Assembly (NCBI RefSeq): GCF_036370855.1
Contig: NW_026991398.1
Location: forward strand, 248,001-312,000
Reading direction: 5' to 3'
From: Dromaius novaehollandiae
Taxonomy: Eukaryota; Chordata; Aves; Casuariiformes; Dromaiidae
DNA: 64,000 bases
The position numbers were made by a program, and so were the translations under genes. Of the stretch, positions 11,190 through 21,659 are shown in pieces. The notes below the pieces were generated by a model. It was given only the letters and a program-made list of their open reading frames with translations, searched no databases and was not told where the DNA came from. Position 1 is the stretch's first letter. Each line of letters starts with the position of its first letter.

Positions 11190-13790
11190 TTGGCCTTCCT
11201 GGCTGTCCGGGCACACTGCTGTCTGACTAACATGCCTACTAACTTGTATGCAAGTATACTGTGGGAGAAAGTGTCAAAAGCCTTCCTAAAGTCAAGGTAT
11301 ACAGTGCTTTTAACACAGAAGACCATCAGGTTGGTGAGGCATCATTTCCCCTCAGTAAATCTATGCTGACTGTTCCCTGTCACCTTCTTCTCCTTTGTTT
11401 ACCTAGAAATGGGATCAGAGAAGACTTGGTCCATGACACAGGGACCTTGGGAGGTTTCTTGTCCAACCTCCTGCTCACATGGTGATCAACACTGAATTCA
11501 AAACAAGCTTCTTGGGACTTAGTTCAACAGAGTCCTGAAAGCCTGCGAAAACAGAGAGTCCATAACCTCTCTGGAGCCTTCTTCAAATGCTTCGTTATGC
11601 TCGGTGAATTTTCTTCCTTATATCCAATTTTGACTGCACTTGTGTCAGCTTATACTTGTTGCCTCTCATTGTGCTGCCAACTCAGCAAAAGCCTGGTTCT
11701 TTATTGATGATAACTTTGAATTGGAAAGCTACTATGAGTTCACTCTAAAGCCTCTCCCTCTCCAGGCTGAACAAGGCCTGTTCCCTCAGCGTCTCCTCGC
11801 AGGGCAAGTGCTCCAATGCCAACCACCTTGGAGGCCTGCCACTGAGCTCATGCCAAGTGATCAACAGTGTTCTTCTACAGAGGGCCCCCAATGGATGCAG
11901 TATCTGGAAGTGCTCTAACGAGTGTTGAGTAGAGGGCAATAATCACTTCTTTTGATCTCCTGGCTGTGCTCTCGTTCAGGCAGCCCAGGATGCTGTGGCC
12001 TCCATTGCTGCCAGGGCATGCTGCTGGCTCATGCTTAGTTTGCTACCCACAAAGACTCCCACGTCCTTTTCTGCACAGCTGCTGCCCAGCTGGGCACTGC
12101 CCAGCCCATATCACTGCAGGGTGTTGGTGTGTCCCAGGTGCAGGGCCTGGCATTGGTTTTGCTTTTGAATTTCACAAAGTTCTTGACAGCGCATTCCTCC
12201 TGCCTGCTGCGGTCCCTCTGAATGGCAGCCCTTGGGCTTACGACTGTTTTCCTGATGAGGTGCCACCTGCAAATGTGATGAGAGCTGTGTCCTCCAGGTC
12301 ACTGATGAACCTGTTAGACAGGACAGGTCCCAGTATAGAGCCCTCCATCCTCCACTTGTCATTGGCTTCCCGATAAAGCCTGACCCATTCATAAAAACCC
12401 TCTGAGCTCAATCATCCAACCAGCTTTTCACTCATCTGCTTGTCTACCCAGCCTATCATAATGCCTTATTTGTATCCAAGAATATAGTGTGAGACAGTGT
12501 CAAACACCTTGCTAAAGTCATGGCAAATGACAGCCACTACTCTCCTCTCCTCCACAAGTGCAGGTCTTCTATCACAGCAGGCAATCAGGTTGCTGAGGAA
12601 TGATTTGTCTTCAGCAAATCCATGCTGACTGTTCCCAGGCACCTTCTTCTCCCTCCTGTGCCCAGAAATGTGATGCGGGAAGATTCACTCCATGAAACAC
12701 TCCTCATTCAAGTGAGGCTGAATGACCTGCAGCTTCTTGGAGTGTCCTTGTGGCCTTTCTGAAGATAGGCAAAAATATTCCATTTTCTGCTCGTTGGGAC
12801 CTCCCTTGATCTCCACAACCTTTCAAAGATGATAGAGACTGGCCTTGTGGCAATAGCAGCCAGCCCTCTCAAAGTCCTCAGATGCAGCCCATCCGGTCCC
12901 ATAGACTTGTGTGGGTTGAGTTCTTGCAAGTCATCTCTCACTGAACCCTCATCCACCTTTGGTTGATTTTTTTTTTTCCTCTGGAGTCCTGACCGTGGGC
13001 ACAACAGCCTAGGAGACCTTGTTGGTGAAGCCTGAAGCCAAGAAAGGCACTGAGCTCCTCAGGCCTACCTGCGTCTTCTGTTACTAGATTCCCTGCCCAG
13101 TCCAGCGGTGAGCCAACATTTTCCTTTATATTCTTCTACTGTAACTGAACCCGTAGCAGCTCTTCATGCTTTGATGTTTCCTGCAATTGTCAATCCTAGG
13201 GGAGCTTTGGCTTCCCTAACACTATCCCTGCTTTGCTGGACAGGATTTCTGAGTTGCTTCATTGCAGCCTTTCCCTCCTGCTTCCTGCATGCTGCCTTAT
13301 TTCCAGATACAAGAAAGTATCATGAGTATCATCCCATCATACACATGTGCTAAGAAGTTGTCCCCGATGCCCTCCAGAAACCTCCTGACCTGCTTGCACT
13401 CTGCTGCTTGCCCTTCCAGTTAACATCTGGGACATGAAAATCACCACCACCACCACCACAAGAACCAGGGCCTGTGATCCACAGATTTGTTCACATTGCT
13501 TAGACTGCATCCAAGCATTCACCGAGACCCTTGCTTCTTCCATGGAAGAGCTCCACACATCTGAGCTGCCCCTTCACACAAAGGGCATCCCCCCTCCTCA
13601 TTGTCCCCAACAGTCTCTCCTGAAAAGCTCCTACTCTACAAGGAGAGCCCTCCAGTCATGTGGGTGATCCCACCACATCTCAGTTCTTCCAATGATGTTG
13701 CAGTCCTGTGACAGCTTGTGCTCTTGGCTGTGCTCCAGGCTGCAGGCATTTGCATGTATTTGGGCTACAGAGCCTCAGCTGTGGCACAGA
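11190..13790 (-). mobile_element. CR1 LINE, composite ORF2 and 3' fragment, antisense
   Basis: Read on the minus strand this covers several CR1 regions. Endonuclease-region residues (DFHVPDVNWKGKQ, near 13410-13440) are followed by reverse-transcriptase text (for example 'gcagtcagcatggatttgctg'-like wording near 12620), then 3' untranslated text near 11760-11820. A second copy of the reverse-transcriptase text lies at 11270-11430, so two elements, or one with a nested insertion, are present. All frames carry many stops. The same composite sits inverted at 37480-40330. Copy 51905-53440 lacks the 11440-12650 part. Confidence 0.85.
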
Positions 13791-14260
13791 GAACAGATTG
13801 GTCATGGTGAGACATATTAGCAAGAGCCAAGGACACTGTGTGTACAATGGCCCCACTTCAGAGCAGAGATATGCTGGCACAGATAGCAGATGGTAATGTA
13901 ATGGTGAAAGGAGGTTCCCACTAAGAGAGCAAACCCTGCAGTGCCCAAGGCCAGGCAGAAACAGAGCTGGGCTGTGCGAGAGGGGTTTGCTGCCTCAGCC
14001 GACTCTGCAGCAGTTTGGGGCCTGTGGCAAAGGTCAACTGATCTCCAGGCAGGAGAAGGTGCCACTGAAGAAAGTCCCTGGGCCTGAACAGCTTGTGATC
14101 CAGCCACCCTGAGGTCATCATTAGCCCATTCCCTGTTCACAACATCCAGGGGTGAGAAGAGGTTCAGGGAGAGGAGAGCAAGAGGGTTTGAGAGTGCAGA
14201 GACTACAGCGAAACCTTGGTATGATGGGCCTCCTGTTTATGCAGCACACTTGAATGTAGC
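13790..14260 (-). pseudogene. Relic olfactory receptor (TM1 to TM4), module A
   Basis: On the minus strand, out-of-frame pieces keep OR motif spacing. A region equivalent to the LHTPMYFFL loop (KLFRPRDFL) is followed by a PKLLQ piece in another frame, then AQLCFCLALGTAGFALL as in TM3. Next comes HHYITIC at the DRYVAIC position, then a Cys 14 residues further on, as in intact ORs. Several frameshifts and the loss of the Asp-Arg pair make it non-functional. Its 3' half is missing: the sequence passes into the antisense CR1 near 13790. It is much more diverged than the OR14-like genes, so it comes from another OR lineage. Copies lie at 18800-19250, 36980-37440 and 53450-53960. Confidence 0.7.
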
Positions 14261-15105
14261 TGGGATGGACTTGGCCTAAAGGCAGTGGTGGGATCCAGTT
14301 GTTTGGGCACAGGTAGGAAACCTGAGGGGCCCTGGGGCACTTGCCCAGCACCACTCCAAAGGGGCATGGTTTTCCTGTAGGTGCCATGCTGTATGTGCTA
14401 GAGACATGTGGTTGTGCTGGACACCCCAGGCATCAGATATGATCCCTACCTATGGCCTATCTTATGTCATTAAATCACATGTCTGCACTGAATTCTGTTA
14501 GCTTTTGGGACTGCAGAGGTCTGCCTGTGTCTCTGCTTCACAGTGAGTGGAGCTCTAGTAGTAGCAGTAGGCATCCAGTGTCATTCCAGAAGGCCAAGGA
14601 AACTCCCCACCTGCCCCCCACCTGATGCTCCAGAAGGATGGGGGTCTCATAGTCACTCAGCCAGAGCAAGCAGACACTGGCACATGCCTTTAACCACGTC
14701 TGTCTCGTCAACTGTTACCAGGTGTTTGTGTGTGGGCAACTGACTCATTCTCCCTCTCCAGTGATTATAACGGGAGCTTAGACAAGGAGCTCCCATGCAG
14801 ACCTCTGTGTTGTGCTCACTTCAGTTTTGGCAAGGGCAATCCCACCTCCTCTGTGTCTGTGGAATTCACAGGAGGGATCTGAATCCCACCCCAACCCAGG
14901 GGCTTCTAAACCAGCATGTGATGTCCAGATTGACTCATCTGAATCAACACCTGAAACATGTGTCAATGAGCTCCCTTCTTGTCCCTGTCTAGGTGTCCTG
15001 CCTAGTGAAGGGATAGGAATAGGGGGCTTCCAGAGTGGGACATTTCCACTGATCATAGATAGTCACCCTCTGATGAAACAAGTTGCAATGCTGGAATAAG
15101 TTTCT
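14260..15105. repeat. Module A upstream flank, conserved between modules
   Basis: No gene is seen. The stretch aligns with 19260-20110, with 36120-36970 (inverted) and, more loosely, with 53970-54770. Shared wording includes 'tgttaccaggtgtttgtgtg' and 'cagattgactcatctgaat'. It is the distal upstream region of OR-1 and lies directly before the promoter-like block. Confidence 0.7.
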
Positions 15106-15109
15106 CTGC

Positions 15110-15175
15110 ACTCTTTAGCAAAGGACAAGAGGTGATTATTTCAGTTTACTTCAGGGAACATTTCCCAGGAGGAGG
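15110..15175 (+). promoter_or_regulatory. OR-1 promoter-like block (GATTA homeodomain core plus EBF-like site)
   Basis: It contains TGATTATT (15133-15140), a homeodomain-type core, and TTCCCAGGAG (15162-15171), a partial match to the O/E (EBF) site. These are the two motif classes known near vertebrate OR start sites. The block is kept at 20115-20172, 36048-36115 (inverted) and 54770-54826. It lies about 280 bp before a conserved splice donor. There is no TATA box, as is usual for many OR promoters. Function is inferred. Confidence 0.5.
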
Positions 15176-15179
15176 GAGC

Positions 15180-15452
15180 ACAAGGGACAGAGAAATTCAG
15201 GCCTTCAGCTGGGCCCCTGCTCCTGAGCAGGGCCAGGCTCCTGGGATGGAGGGAGCTCATGGCAACCTGGCAGCACTGCCCAGACACAGCTGTGTGCAGG
15301 AGCAGCTCCTCTGCCAAGAGCAGCAGGGCTGCGGGCACTGCCTGCTGCTGCTGACAGGAGATGAGAGAAGGCAGAGAGAAGTGGAAGGCAGTGTGGAGTG
15401 GGAGGACAGAGGAGAGCTGCTTGTGGGGGAAATCATCACAGCCTTTGACACG
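15180..15452 (+). other. OR-1 non-coding exon 1 (5' end approximate)
   Basis: A GC-rich conserved stretch ends in a strong donor, GTAAGT at 15453-15458, and equivalent donors close the same stretch in the other three modules. It contains 'cagcagggctgcgggcac' and a purine-rich 3' part. No long frame is conserved, so a 5' untranslated exon is the simplest reading. It would splice to the acceptor before the coding exon at 16478, giving an intron of about 1.0 kb. The transcription start is not determined. Confidence 0.5.
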
Positions 15453-16477
15453 GTAAGTCTCTGGCTGTACAGCAATATTATTGAGGTTCCTGGAGGGGTC
15501 TTCTGAACCCAGCCCATCCCATGGCTGATAGGCTTTTTAAGAATTGCTCTCCCTCTTCTTCTAGTGCATAAGAGGAGGAGATCCTTTAGAGCAGGGATTC
15601 CCTGCCTCAGCATCAAAGGGACAGGGCACGCTGCTCCCTTCTGCCAGGGGCAGCTGCATGGGGGTGAAGCCTGGGTGTGCCCTCAGGTCTGTGCAGGGCT
15701 GTAATTCAGAGAAGTTCAGAGCAGTGATTCTGCCGCCTGTGAGGGTCAGCACTCAGCCTGCCCAGGGAGCTCCCCACGGTGCTGCAGGACAAAGCTCTGG
15801 GTGAGAGGAACAACCACCAGCAGGCAGGTTCGTTCTCCCACCAAGAGGGTGCTGCATGGGTCAGGGCTGCTCACAGCTCTAGCTCATGCACAGGAGATAT
15901 CCGAGAAGCCTTTTCAAGAGGCAGATCAAGAGGAGGGCTACTTGAAAGAGAAGGAGCTTTCCTTCAGGTGTCTGTGCTTTCAGTTTTCTCCCTAATTTTG
16001 GCAGAGACAAAAAGAGAAAGAGTTTCCTGGTTTGGGGAGGAACTGGGACTCCTAAACCTTCACTCTGCAAGATGAATAGGGACAGCGAATCTGTTTTTCT
16101 CGAGACTCACAGTAGAAATGCCAAGGATTTCTTCTTCGAGGAACAATCCCCAGGGGTAACAAGGACATCTAGTAGAAAATAAACACCATTTAAAAATCCC
16201 TAAAACTCTGTTTCTCAACGCTCATTCTCTATAATACAGAGTGAAAGTGCTGAAAAGCTCTTCCACATGATGGGTGGAATTCACCTGACAATAATTGTGA
16301 ACGTCAGAGCAGCACACTCAGCCAGTGCAAAGTGGAGCTGAAGCAAGGCAGCTGCACAAAGATCGTCTCGGTAAAGAGGGGCAATGTGGGGGGTTGTATG
16401 AGAACGGCAACATTTGGGGGAGGGGGTCGCCTGAAGATTCTCCCCTAACTTGTCAATGTCTTTTCTTCTTTGGACAG

Positions 16478-16501
16478 TCCCCCATGCCTGGAGAGAGCAA
16501 A
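16478..16501 (+). promoter_or_regulatory. Splice acceptor and short 5' UTR of the OR-1 coding exon
   Basis: The tract TTTTCTTCTTTGGACAG ends at 16477 and is a good acceptor, so the exon would begin at 16478. An in-frame upstream ATG at 16484 would add six residues (MPGESK). I prefer 16502 as start because MSNSSS is shared with OR-3 and OR-4, and OR-4 has no upstream ATG. Confidence 0.6.
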
Positions 16502-17437
16502 ATGTCCAACAGCAGCTCCCTCCACGAGTTCCTCCTCCTGGCATTTGCAGACACACGGGAGTTGCAGCTCTTGCACTTCTCGCTCTTCCTGGGCATCTAC
16601 CTGGCTGCCCTCCTGGGCAATGGCCTCATCATCACAGCCATAGCCTGCAACCACCGCCTCCACACCCCCATGTACTTCTTCCTCCTCAACCTCTCTGTCC
16701 TGGACCTTGGCTCCCTCTCGACCACTGTCCCCAAATCCATGGCCAATTCCCTGTGGGACACCAGGGCCATTTCCTACTCGGGATGTGCTGCCCAGGTCTT
16801 TTTCTACCTCTTTTTACTTGCAGCAGAGTTTTATCTCCTCACAGTCATGGCCTATGACCGCTTCATTGCCATCTGCAGACCCCTGCACTATGGGACCATC
16901 ATGGGCAGCAGAGCCTGTGTCAAAATGGCAGCAGCTGCCTGGGCCAGTGGTTTTCTCAATGCTCTCCTGCACACTGCTAACACATTTTCAATACCACTCT
17001 GCCAAGGCAATGCCCTGGACCAGTTCTTCTGTGAGATTCCCCAGATCCTCAAGCTCTCCTGCTCAGACTCCTACCTCAGGGAACTTGGGTTTCTTGTGGT
17101 TGGTGCCTGTTTAGTCTTTGGATGTTTCATTTTCATTGTGGTGTCCTACGTGCAGATCTTCACTGCTGTGCTGAGGATCCCCTCTGAGCAGGGCCAGCAC
17201 AAAGCCTTTTCCATGTGCCTCCCGCACCTGGCCGTGGTCTCCCTGTTTCTCAGCACTGTCATGTTTGCCTACCTGAAGCCCCCCTCCCTCTCCTCCCCAG
17301 CTCTGGATCTGGTGGCGGCTGTTCTGTACTCAGTGGTGCCTCCAGCAGTGAACCCCCTCATCTACAGCATGAGGAACAAGGAGCTCAAGGATGCCCTGAG
17401 GAAACTGGTTCAGGTGGTACCAGTTCAGCAGCTATAA
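16502..17437 (+). CDS. Olfactory receptor, OR14-like (OR-1), intact
   Basis: A 311-residue class A G-protein-coupled receptor, predicted to sit in the ciliary membrane of olfactory neurons and signal through the olfactory G protein on odorant binding. It has a short N terminus with an N-glycosylation sequon (NSS at 3-5), LLGN in TM1 (37-40), LHTPMYFFL (53-61), MAYDRFIAIC after TM3 (116-125), KAFSMCLPHL before TM6 (234-243) and NPLIYSMRN in TM7 (284-292). C95 and C177 are placed for the conserved disulfide. The length is normal for a single-exon OR. It is read in the same direction as OR-2, 5.2 kb upstream of it. The closest relatives I recognise are bird OR14-type receptors, but no one-to-one orthologue can be named, so no symbol is given. 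The odorant is unknown. Confidence 0.95.
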   Translation: MSNSSSLHEFLLLAFADTRELQLLHFSLFLGIYLAALLGNGLIITAIACNHRLHTPMYFFLLNLSVLDLGSLSTTVPKSMANSLWDTRAISYSGCAAQVFFYLFLLAAEFYLLTVMAYDRFIAICRPLHYGTIMGSRACVKMAAAAWASGFLNALLHTANTFSIPLCQGNALDQFFCEIPQILKLSCSDSYLRELGFLVVGACLVFGCFIFIVVSYVQIFTAVLRIPSEQGQHKAFSMCLPHLAVVSLFLSTVMFAYLKPPSLSSPALDLVAAVLYSVVPPAVNPLIYSMRNKELKDALRKLVQVVPVQQL

Positions 17438-17628
17438 GTTGCCCATCTCTCTTTGTAAGTGATTTATCTCAGACAACTCTTGTGCTTTGAGCATTGTATC
17501 TGTGATAATCAGGCTTGTACAGAAGTATTTAAATTCCTCACAATTCTCCAGAGGCACAAACCCAGCCTTTCTGACCCAGAGGCCTTCTGTGACTGTGTCC
17601 GTCACTGTGTCAGAGCTGGCCTGTCTCT

Positions 17629-17651
17629 AATAAAAGTGTATTTCTAATAAA
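17629..17651 (+). terminator. OR-1 poly(A) signals
   Basis: Two AATAAA hexamers (17629-17634 and 17646-17651) lie 192-209 bp after the stop codon. The first is at the same distance as in OR-3 (198 bp) and OR-4 (195 bp), so the transcripts should have short 3' UTRs. Confidence 0.65.
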
Positions 17652-18790
17652 AGGGGATTTCCTCAGTGCTGTGCTTGAAAGTTGCTTTCTTCTTCCACAA
17701 CTGGAGCCAAGAATTCACTCAAGGGCTTTCACCCTGAAAAGGACTGTTGCTTTCTGGGAGGTCTCCATGGGCTCAAGGCGATGAGCTCATGGGGTGCTGT
17801 GTTAGGGAATGAGGGCTGCATTCAGCTCTCACTTGTGGGTGCCCAGTGCTCCTGGACGTGCTGAATGGTCAAGCGGTATCTGCCTGGGACTGTCTGCCCT
17901 GTGACAATGCTGGTGACAGATGCCCACAGTGGGGACCCTGCAGGCAGAGGGAAGGGAGCCTGGAGAGTGGTGCATGTCACCTTCAATGGAAAACCCTGGG
18001 CTGCATCTAGGGACACAGCTGAACACAGCCTGAGCCATTTGAAATGCCCTGTGATTGCTCAGAGCATCATCCATGGCCAGAGACCCCTTGGTAGAAGGTT
18101 GTCAGGTGCAATGATGCCCGTCCAGCTGGGTCTGCTTCTCACCCCAACCACCACGGCCAGTGCAGGGTCACCCCGTGGCCCTGGGGCACCACAACCCGCT
18201 CGCTCTGCAGAGCAGCACCGCCAGCTCGGGGCCCTGCGGGGAGCACAGGGGAGGCTCCAGGAATGGCCAGGCAGGCCAGCACTGATGCCCTCCCTGGGGT
18301 GAGGACACACACCGGTGGGATTGTGGGGCAGAGCCAGGTCTCGTGGAGGGGAAGCAAGACATGCTGGGTGCAGGAGAGTGGAGGCCATTTGCAGCCCTGG
18401 CTGCACAGCCCAGGTTTATGGGTGAGTCTTGCTGTGCAGCCAACTCGTTCCTGCTGGGCTCAGTGCCTGTATCGAGGGGAAGAGCCAGGCCTAGGCAGCC
18501 TCTCTCCTGGCCCAGACCCCAGCAGGCCCTGGGGACGGCTGTGTGCTGACCCCTGCGTGGGACATGGCCAGGGCTGGGCAAGGTGCAGAAACTGTGGGGG
18601 CTGCCAAAGCAGGAGGGCTGTGGGGGGACGGGACACCAAAGGCTGTCGCAGGGACTGTGCCAGGGGGATGATGGCCTGTCCCATGAGCTCTTGTTCTTGC
18701 TCCAGCTGTGCTGGAGCAGAGGCCGAGGACCACGAGGTCCCTCAGGCAAAGCTGTGCTCCTTGGGGAGCTGCCCTGAGCACCACAACAGG
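17652..18790. repeat. OR-1 3' flank, conserved module tail
   Basis: About 17690-18300 matches 59110-59760 (direct), 63190-63800 (inverted) and, more loosely, 23790-24560 and 31450-31940 (inverted). A frame opening with MVKRYLPG at 17865 stays open for 145 codons and is partly kept in the 59.3-kb copy. The rest, to 18790, is GC-rich without a recognisable gene. Confidence 0.7.
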
Positions 18791-18799
18791 CAGAGCTGT

Positions 18800-19250
18800 C
18801 AAGATTTGTCAGAGGAAAACATGTTACCAAAGACCTCATGTATGCAAAGACTTTGATTGCAAGTGGTGACATGCTGGCATGGATAGCTGGTGGCAATGTA
18901 ATGGTGAAACGAGGTTCCCCCTAAGAAAGCAAACCCTGCAGTGCCCAAGGCCAGGGAGAAACAGAGCTGGGCTGTGCAGGAATGCCAGGAGAGGGGTTTG
19001 CTGCCTGAGCTGCCTCTGCAGCATCTTAGGGCCTGTGGCAGACTTGAACCAATCTGCAGGTAGAACAGGGTGTGACTGAAGAAGCCCCTGGGCCTGGGCA
19101 GCTTGTGATCCAGCCACCCTAAGGACACCATGAGCCCAGTCCCTGTTCTCATCATATTGAGGAGTGAGAAGACATTCAGGGGGAGGAGAGCTAGAAGGGT
19201 TTGAGAGGGTAGAGACTAGAGCAGAGACCTTGCTGTGATGTGCCTCTCCC
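18800..19250 (-). pseudogene. Relic olfactory receptor, module B
   Basis: Same relic as at 13790-14260. On the minus strand it keeps AQLCFSLALGTAGFAFL (TM3), HHYIATS at the DRYVAIC position and, in a shifted frame, GPKMLQ, as in the VPKML motif of ORs. Here the TM4-side end does not run into a CR1: the sequence passes into the OR-1 3' flank. This shows that the CR1 was not copied into this module or was lost from it. Confidence 0.65.
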
Positions 19251-19259
19251 ATTTAGGAA

Positions 19260-20110
19260 GTGCACTTGGATGCAGACAGTGCAGATTTTGCCTAAAGACA
19301 GTGATGGGATTCATTTGTTTGGGCACAGGCAGGAAACCTGAGATGCCCTGGGACACTGGCCCAGCAACCACTCTGAAGGAGCATGCTTTTCCTGTAGGTC
19401 CCATGCTGTATCTGCTAGGGACACGTGGTTGTCCTGGACATCCCAGGCATCTGAAATGGCCCCACAGGCCTATTTCTGTGTCATTAAATCAAATGTCTGC
19501 CCTGAACCACAATAGCTGTTTTTAACATTGGGATCTTGAGATGTCTCAGCTTCCTAGTGAGATGAGCTGTGGTTGTAGTAGGCATCCAGGGTCATTTGAG
19601 ACGACCAAGAAGATTCCTCATCTGGCCCCCACCTGATGCTCCAGAAGGATGGGGGTCTCCTAGTTGCTCCATCAGAGCAAGCAGACACTGGCACATGCCT
19701 GGGACCACCTCTGCCTCTTCAGCTGTCCCCAGGTGTTTGTGTGTGTCCAGCTGACTCCCACCCTCCATCTCCAGTGATTCCAATGGGAGCATAGACAAGG
19801 AGCTCCCATGCAGACACCTCTGTTGTGCTCAGTTTGGCTTGGTAAGGGGAATCTCACCTCCAGTATGTTTGTGGGGTTCACAGGAGGGATCTGAATCCCA
19901 CTGCATCCCAGAGGCTTCTAAACTGGCATGAGATACCCAGAGAGACTCATCTGAAACAACACCTGAACCACGCGTCCATGAGCTCCCTTCTTGTCTCTTT
20001 TCTAGTTAAGAGACAGGAATAGGGCCTTCCAGAGAGGGACATTTCCACCTATCATAGATAGTCATCCTCTGATGAAATAAACTGCAATGTTGGAATCTGT
20101 CTTTCTCCAC
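19260..20110. repeat. Module B upstream flank
   Basis: Aligned with 14260-15105. Small indels are present, such as a shortened segment near 20005. No gene is seen. Confidence 0.65.
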
Positions 20111-20114
20111 TCTT

Positions 20115-20172
20115 TAGCAAAGGACAATAGGTGATTATTTTAGTCTACCTGAGTGAACATTTCCCAGGAGGA
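20115..20172 (+). promoter_or_regulatory. OR-2 promoter-like block
   Basis: TGATTATT (20132-20139) and TTCCCAGGAG (20161-20170) are kept with the same spacing as before OR-1. OR-2 therefore still has the shared upstream motifs although its coding exon is broken. Confidence 0.5.
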
Positions 20173-20177
20173 GGGAG

Positions 20178-20451
20178 CACAAGGGACAGAGAAATTGAGG
20201 ACATCAGCCGGGCCTCTGCTCTTGAGCCGGGCCAGGCTTCTGGGATGGAGGGAGCTCATGGCAACCTGGCAGCACTGCCCAGACACAGCTGTGTGCAGGA
20301 GCAGCTCCTCTGCCAAGAGCAGCAGGGCTGTGGGCACTGCCTGCTGCTGCTGACATGAGATGAGAGAAGGCAGGGAGAAGTGGAAGGCAGTGTGGAGTGG
20401 GAGGACAGAGGAGAGCTCGTTGTGGGAGAAATCTCCACAGCCCTTGACACG
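20178..20451 (+). other. OR-2 non-coding exon 1 (5' end approximate)
   Basis: Nearly identical to the 15180-15452 exon. The donor is GTAAGC (20452-20457), slightly weaker than the GTAAGT of the other copies. About 275 bp found downstream in module A (roughly 15540-15815) is missing here. Confidence 0.5.
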
Positions 20452-21232
20452 GTAAGCCTCTCGCTGCAGGGCAACACTACTGAGGTTCCTGGAGGGATTT
20501 TCTGAACCCAGTCCATCCTATAACTGATAGATTGAGTCATGAATTCAGTGACCTGTGGCAGGACAGGTTCATTCTCCTGTCAAGAAGGCGATGCATGGGT
20601 CAGGGGTGCCACCAGCTCGAGCTCATGCACAGGTTATGTCCGAAGGGTCTTTTCAGAGGAAGGTCAAAAAAAGGCTAATTGAAAGGGAAGGAGTTTTCCT
20701 TCTAGTAAAAGCTCATGAGTACTACAGAAACTATAAAAAATACATCCTAATTTTGGCAAGGAGAAAAGAGGAAAGAGCCTTCTGGTTTGCAAGCAATGTG
20801 TACTCCCAGACCTTCACTCTCAGAGATCAATAGGTCTGTGAGAAACTCCAGCAAAGCCCTTCAACCCCACCTCAGCCGACAGACAGCACCAGCAGCACCT
20901 TTATTGCCTTTTAAGAGTTTTTCTGACCTGCTCCTTAGGATCTGTGAGAACAGAGATACCTGTGCCCAGTGCCCTGTCCTGGGCAGTTTCTGTAGGGCAG
21001 AACTGAGCACACAGAGGGTGGGATGGGGTCTGGGAGCACTGGCAGGGAAAAGATGTTGGGACAGAGAAAGAGCTGCCAGCAAGGACAGTGCCAGGCAGCA
21101 GAGATGGGCAGGGAATGAGAGGGAACTGCTAACAATCATTACGGCAGGATGGATTTGGGCAAGTCTTGGTCAGTCCCTGCAATGCAGACGGCTTCTTCCG
21201 AGCAAGCCTCCCATGTCTCCTCTCCCACCCAG

Positions 21233-21412
21233 CAGAGCCTCTGCCTTGACAGCCATGGGGTGCAGGGCATGAGCCGCCTCCTCTGCAGCCAGACCTCTGT
21301 CAGAGGAGAGGGGCTTCTCTCCTACCACGGGCAAGTTTACTGCTGCCCAACAAAGGGGCTGAGAGTGACTGCCCTGCGATGTCACCGTCTGGGAGGCAGC
21401 ATGCCCGGATGG
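21233..21412 (+). other. OR-2 non-coding exon 2 (candidate, 180 bp)
   Basis: It is bounded by a strong acceptor (TGTCTCCTCTCCCACCCAG, ending at 21232) and a donor, GTAAGG (21413-21418). The inverted module has the same exon with the same length and both splice sites (34576-34755); OR-4's copy is 56080-56244. One frame is open here and in the OR-4 copy but has a stop in the OR-3 copy, so it is more likely untranslated. OR-1 lacks it. Confidence 0.45.
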
Positions 21413-21659
21413 GTAAGGTGAAGGCTTTCCCGAGTGCCTGTCTGTCTCTCTCCTTGTCTCCCTTGGCAGCAGGATCATGGTGTTGTTCCTTGTTTCCCCT
21501 CCTCTCCATGCTGCTCCTGTTCTTCTCTCGAGCTCCCTGGGGTTGGGGTTTTTCAGCTGCAGTTGAGACACCTGCCCTGAGAGTTGTGCAAGAGAGGGGT
21601 CTGCACTGGAGCAGAGTGTCCGCAGCCCCCTTCTAGCCTGTGCAGCTCCAGGAAATGCA

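Noticed and set aside
13437-13461. (CAC)n repeat as an independent microsatellite
   Set aside because: It lies inside the antisense CR1 endonuclease region and is mirrored at 37790-37815, so it is part of the CR1.
16450-17490. Other-frame and antisense open frames inside the OR genes (for example 16450-16857, 17215-17490, 22839-23111 and 32827-33234)
   Set aside because: They are shadows of the OR reading frame. They recur only because the OR sequence itself is duplicated.
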